NCBI GenBank assembly: GCA_003210055.1
Contig: QCNS01000005.1
Span: forward strand, 30,497-94,496
Source of the DNA: SAR116 cluster bacterium AG-426-I14
Lineage (GTDB): Bacteria > Pseudomonadota > Alphaproteobacteria > Puniceispirillales > Marisalimonadaceae
DNA: 64,000 nt
Direction: 5' to 3'
The notes beneath the pieces were generated by a model. It saw only the letters and a list, made by a program, of their open reading frames with translations. It made no database searches and was not told where the DNA came from. Position 1 is the stretch's first letter, and each line of letters begins with the position of its first letter. Below are positions 61,066 to 64,000 of the stretch, piece by piece. The translations under genes were made by a program, and so were the position numbers.

Positions 61066-63465
61066 CTATAAATCTCTTCTGCTTTTTCCTTTTGGTTTGA
61101 TTAATCTTTTTATTCTATCATGTGTCATTCGTAAAATTTGCATTGGTTGACCAATTGCCTTTGGACATGCCTGTCTTTTTTGACCTCTGCTTAATGAAGA
61201 GTATACATTCAAAACATAACTATATTCAGGATTTTTTGAAAAATTAGCATAAGCTTTGTCCCAAGCTTTATTTTTAATTTTTTCTCTCGCACTATTTGGA
61301 GCTTTTTTACTATCAAAGTACATCTCTATAGTTTCTTTTAAAAGGGACTTCATTTCTGAGAGATTTATAGCTTTTTCACATAATTCTTTTGCAAACATAT
61401 ATGGTTCATAAAGTGAAGCAACTAAATCAATATCGTCAGCTTTAATTTTATATATTTTTTGATTTTTTGTAGTATTAATACTTTCATTTTTTTTCTTATC
61501 TTTTTTAACTTCTACAACTTTTTCTTCCTCAAGTTTTCCTGTTTTTAGGAACAATTTAATTACATTATTTAACTTTTCTTTTTCTAAATTTGTCTTAACT
61601 TTATTTATTTTTTCAATTAATTTTGAAGCATTTTTGGCTTTATCTGTTCCAAAATTATTTCTTAAAACTAGATTTAATTCTTCATTAAAGCGATTTAAAT
61701 CATTATCCAATTTTTCTATTTTTTTAATTTTACTAGTAATATTGTCAATAGACTTAGACGATTGATCTAATAATTTCGATGCTGATTCTAATACAAAGCT
61801 TTTATCTAAAGTACTTAGAAAAGTTTTAACTTTATTAATACTTTTTTGTAAAGGCTTCGAAAATTCTTTATTAGAAAAATTTTCTCTAAGAAGAGAGTTT
61901 AGTTTATCTAAATTATTGTTTAAAGCAGCAATAATTTCATCTTTCTTTTTTTCATAGTTAAGTTTTCTTTCAGCAATTTTTGCCTCCTCAAAAACATTAA
62001 ATTCAGCAATTGATCTCATAAACTTTTCTAGATTTTCTAAATTAGTTATATCTTTTTTTGTCCATGCCTTTTTGGGATCAGGTTTAAGTTCAAATAATTT
62101 TGTTAACTCTAGAAGATCTAATTCACCTCCAGATTTTACAAAATCATTTATATCATTATAAAAATTAGCAGCTTCTTTCTTAAGAGAATTTATTTTGTCT
62201 CGAAGTACTTTTGCGTTTTCTTCAGCAATTTTTCTTGCTTTTTCTTCTGCAATTTTTTTAGCTTTAGCTTCTGCTAGCTTTCTAGCTTTTTCTTTTTTAG
62301 CTTTTTCATTTGCTTTTCTTGCTTTTTCCTCTGCAATTTTTCTGGCTTTAATCTCTGCTAGTTTTCTAGCCTTTTCTTTTCTTGCCCTTTCTTCGGCAAT
62401 TCTCTGTTGTTCTTTCTCTATCCTTAGTTTCTTTTCGGCAAGTTTAAGTTCCTCTCTAGCTTTTCTTTCTCTTTCTTTAGCAATTTCTTTTGCTTTTTCT
62501 TCAGCAATTTTTCTTGCTTTTTCTTGCTCTATCTCCTTTGCTTTTTGTTTTTCAGCGGCTGTAAGTTCTACTTTTTTAAGTTCGAAAGCATGAGGTGGAT
62601 GGTATTTTGAATTACGACTATTTAGTTTTAGTCTTCCTTCAATGTTTCCCACTATTTCGAAAGAAGAATACTTTCTTGAATGAGAGTCTTTTTGTTTAAT
62701 TTTAAAATTAATCTCTCCATTACTATATATATTTCCTGTAATAGTTCCGTTATGATACAGTTTACAAAATGAGTGTTTATTGCCTCCACCATTGTTAAAT
62801 ATAAAACCTTCAGCTTTACCATTTTTGATAAAGATTTCTAATTCGATAGGAAGTTTGCTTGGGCAAACCGAAGCACGACTCATTTTAAAGTTAAAGCTAG
62901 CATTATACTTTCCATCCCAAGAATTAGGAGAAGAGAAACCTGAGTTTGAAACAAGTTTTTGATCATCTGATACAACTTTTTTGGTCATTTCACAGGACCC
63001 AGATGCAGAAACAAAGTTCCATTTTCGTTGAGCAGGTATATCTATATCTACATAATATTTCTTTGATTTATAATCGTATAAATTTTTTATTTTTATTTTT
63101 TTAGAATGCATAACTTGATTAGGACTTTTAAAGTTTATTTTCATCTCGTAAGTCCAAATCACATTTCTTTTATTTGCTACAACTATTTTTCCAGAGTAAT
63201 TTTTTCCAATTAAAAATTCAGTTGGTATATTTTTAAAATTAGCTGATTTTTCGTGTAGCTTGTGTATCATTTCTTTGTCTTTGTGAAGCCATCTTGCTGC
63301 ATATTTTTGACTTTGAGTTTCATCAATTTTGTCTAATGAACAAATAAATGTTGTTTTTTCATAAGAGCCTTTAAAGAAAGTTAAATTCATTGCATAAGAA
63401 ATACTTGCGCTCGAAATGAATATGAACTTAAACAAAAAAATAAAAGAAGTTAGAAATTTAAACAT
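61066..63465 (-). CDS. Secreted protein with unrecognised beta domain and long charged coiled coil
   Basis: A 799-residue protein I do not recognise. From the ATG at 63465 it has a signal peptide (MFKFLTSFIFLFKFIFISS..., with SYA near residue 25), so it is probably periplasmic or outer-surface. Region 1 (about 30-175) is polar with two Cys. Region 2 (about 183-300, WDGKYN to FELKKV) is a beta-rich domain shared with the neighbouring gene. Region 3 (about 300-420) is a highly charged Lys/Glu/Ala coiled coil with repeated KARKIAEE-like units, region 4 (420-650) a further helical part, and the C-terminal 130 residues hold two Cys and a basic tail. A TTG at 63480 is an alternative start. No strong ribosome site is seen. 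Confidence 0.8.
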   Translation of the reverse strand: MFKFLTSFIFLFKFIFISSASISYAMNLTFFKGSYEKTTFICSLDKIDETQSQKYAARWLHKDKEMIHKLHEKSANFKNIPTEFLIGKNYSGKIVVANKRNVIWTYEMKINFKSPNQVMHSKKIKIKNLYDYKSKKYYVDIDIPAQRKWNFVSASGSCEMTKKVVSDDQKLVSNSGFSSPNSWDGKYNASFNFKMSRASVCPSKLPIELEIFIKNGKAEGFIFNNGGGNKHSFCKLYHNGTITGNIYSNGEINFKIKQKDSHSRKYSSFEIVGNIEGRLKLNSRNSKYHPPHAFELKKVELTAAEKQKAKEIEQEKARKIAEEKAKEIAKERERKAREELKLAEKKLRIEKEQQRIAEERARKEKARKLAEIKARKIAEEKARKANEKAKKEKARKLAEAKAKKIAEEKARKIAEENAKVLRDKINSLKKEAANFYNDINDFVKSGGELDLLELTKLFELKPDPKKAWTKKDITNLENLEKFMRSIAEFNVFEEAKIAERKLNYEKKKDEIIAALNNNLDKLNSLLRENFSNKEFSKPLQKSINKVKTFLSTLDKSFVLESASKLLDQSSKSIDNITSKIKKIEKLDNDLNRFNEELNLVLRNNFGTDKAKNASKLIEKINKVKTNLEKEKLNNVIKLFLKTGKLEEEKVVEVKKDKKKNESINTTKNQKIYKIKADDIDLVASLYEPYMFAKELCEKAINLSEMKSLLKETIEMYFDSKKAPNSAREKIKNKAWDKAYANFSKNPEYSYVLNVYSSLSRGQKRQACPKAIGQPMQILRMTHDRIKRLIKPKGKSRRDL
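62205..62559 (-). repeat. Degenerate repeats encoding Lys/Glu/Ala coiled coil
   Basis: The DNA repeats short units encoding variants of KARKIAEE, KARKLAE and KAKKIAEE about a dozen times, in blocks of 8 to 20 residues. The pattern is an alternating-charge, alanine-rich helix as found in TolA-like or long single-helix linkers. The repeats are imperfect at DNA level. Opposite-strand translation of this part is a low-complexity shadow. Confidence 0.85.
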
Positions 63466-63510
63466 AATATGTAATTTCAATATTTGTCATCATTTTTTTT
63501 CTTGATTGAT

Positions 63511-63959
63511 TTAATCAGCTACTCTAGTAAGTTGAAATTTATGAGGTGGATGGTACTGATAACTTCGACTTATAAGCTCAAGTTTACCCTCTATATCACC
63601 TTTTATTTTGTAAGATGAATACTTTTTAGCATGAGAGTCATTTTGTTTTACACTGAATTTTACCTTACCATTTTTTCCAACGTTTCCTGTAATTGTTCCA
63701 TTATGATATAATTTACAAAACTCATGTTTATTACCCCCACCATTATTAAAAATAAAACCTTCCGCTTTACTATTAGTAATAATTATTTCCATTTCTATAG
63801 GTAATTTGCTAGGACAAACTGACCCAGGTCCCATTTTAAATTGAAAAGTAGCATTATATCTTCCATCCCAATTAGTGTCGGCTATTGAATTTTTAGTAAT
63901 AAATAAAGTGATGAAAAAAAAATTAGAAAAATTTATTCGGTAGAAAAACCCTTTACCAT
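63511..63959 (-). pseudogene. Tandem paralogue of the secreted beta domain, apparent one-base frameshift near its start
   Basis: The domain from WDGRYN to LTRVAD matches region 2 of the preceding 799-residue protein at about 81 of 118 aligned positions by eye, including both cysteines and the GGGNKH block. No normal start codon lies upstream in the same frame except an ATG inside the domain (63834), which would lose the conserved WDGRYN start. Going upstream, the frame reads a hydrophobic signal-like segment (FSNFFFITLFITKNSIA) back to a stop. An ATG at 63959 lies one frame away. One extra T in the T5 run (A5 at 63944-63948 on the plus strand) would join it as MVKGFFYRINF. The result would be a secreted single-domain protein of about 150 residues. 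Frameshift or sequence error is undecided. Confidence 0.65.
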
Positions 63960-64000
63960 TGAAACACTTGAATTAACGCCCACTCTTAAAATGAAGAGAA

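Noticed and set aside
62195..62593. Plus-strand frame of 132 codons rich in Ser, Ala, Phe and Leu
   Set aside because: It is the mirror of the repetitive coiled-coil coding on the minus strand, not an independent gene.
63511..63834. Starting the small secreted-domain protein at the internal ATG
   Set aside because: This would remove the WDGRYN start of the conserved domain and the signal-like segment encoded just upstream.
1..64000. CRISPR array, insertion sequence, prophage or rRNA operon
   Set aside because: No regularly spaced direct repeats, transposase, phage structural genes or rRNA sequence were seen on either strand.

Overview
This 64 kb window is AT-rich and densely packed. Genes are short-spaced or overlapping, with frequent 1-8 bp overlaps (TAATG, ATGA) and several TTG or GTG starts. 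It carries no insertion sequence, CRISPR array, rRNA or prophage gene, and I recognise no transcription factor or sigma factor. The gene content is acyl-CoA metabolism, branched-chain-type ABC transporters, a tripartite tricarboxylate transporter, a fused indolepyruvate oxidoreductase, and DmdB/DmdC-like and NrtS-like genes. Together with the base composition this suggests a streamlined marine alphaproteobacterium of the broad SAR11/HIMB59/AEGEAN-169 lifestyle. That placement is inference; no rRNA is present to settle it.

Layout. 1-4.8 kb (+): a GMC alcohol/choline dehydrogenase cut by the window edge, then valine degradation genes (isobutyryl-CoA dehydrogenase, 3-hydroxyisobutyryl-CoA hydrolase) and a thiolase. 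4.8-14.3 kb (-): one long operon with a long-chain acyl-CoA synthetase, a complete Liv-type ABC importer, a phenylacetate-CoA-ligase-like protein, a 3-hydroxyacyl-CoA dehydrogenase-like SDR and a MaoC hydratase; it looks like an uptake, CoA-activation and oxidation unit for an organic acid. 14.5-17.9 kb: a divergent DmdC-like dehydrogenase and DmdB-like ligase. 17.9-21.4 kb (-): the 2-oxoacid:ferredoxin oxidoreductase.

21.5-32.3 kb: an unusual catabolic run of acyl-CoA ligase, MetY-type PLP enzyme, alpha/beta hydrolase, CaiC-like ligase, DHDPS-superfamily lyase and dioxygenase-like cupin. It is followed by an opposing four-domain rhodanese, then a TPP enzyme and a TauE/SafE permease. 32.3-35.3 kb (-): tctCBA. 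35.6-40.1 kb (+): a second complete Liv-type importer. 40.2-41.6 kb: a small ABM-like protein, an NrtS-like membrane protein, and a shikimate/quinate dehydrogenase gene broken by one base in an A10 run.

41.6-48.7 kb (-): isovaleryl-CoA dehydrogenase, methylcrotonyl-CoA carboxylase beta and a methylglutaconyl-CoA-hydratase-like protein (leucine degradation, without the biotin-carboxylase subunit), plus an AhpD-like protein, another acyl-CoA dehydrogenase, a class III CoA-transferase and a TerB-like protein. 48.9-53.3 kb: a nitrogen block of glutamate dehydrogenase, Amt and a half-size GlnE-like nucleotidyltransferase. 53.4-60.0 kb (+): fbp-tkt-pgk-gap-rpe-gph, central sugar-phosphate metabolism. 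60-64 kb: an SDR, tRNA-Arg(CCT), and two tandem genes for an unrecognised secreted domain, one carrying a long charged coiled coil and the other apparently frameshifted.

Taken together the region describes a heterotroph that imports amino and organic acids with high-affinity binding-protein systems, degrades branched-chain amino acids and acyl-CoAs, recycles ammonium and makes sugars by gluconeogenesis. A recurring design is a perfect 13-bp hairpin directly after each of the three solute-binding-protein genes.
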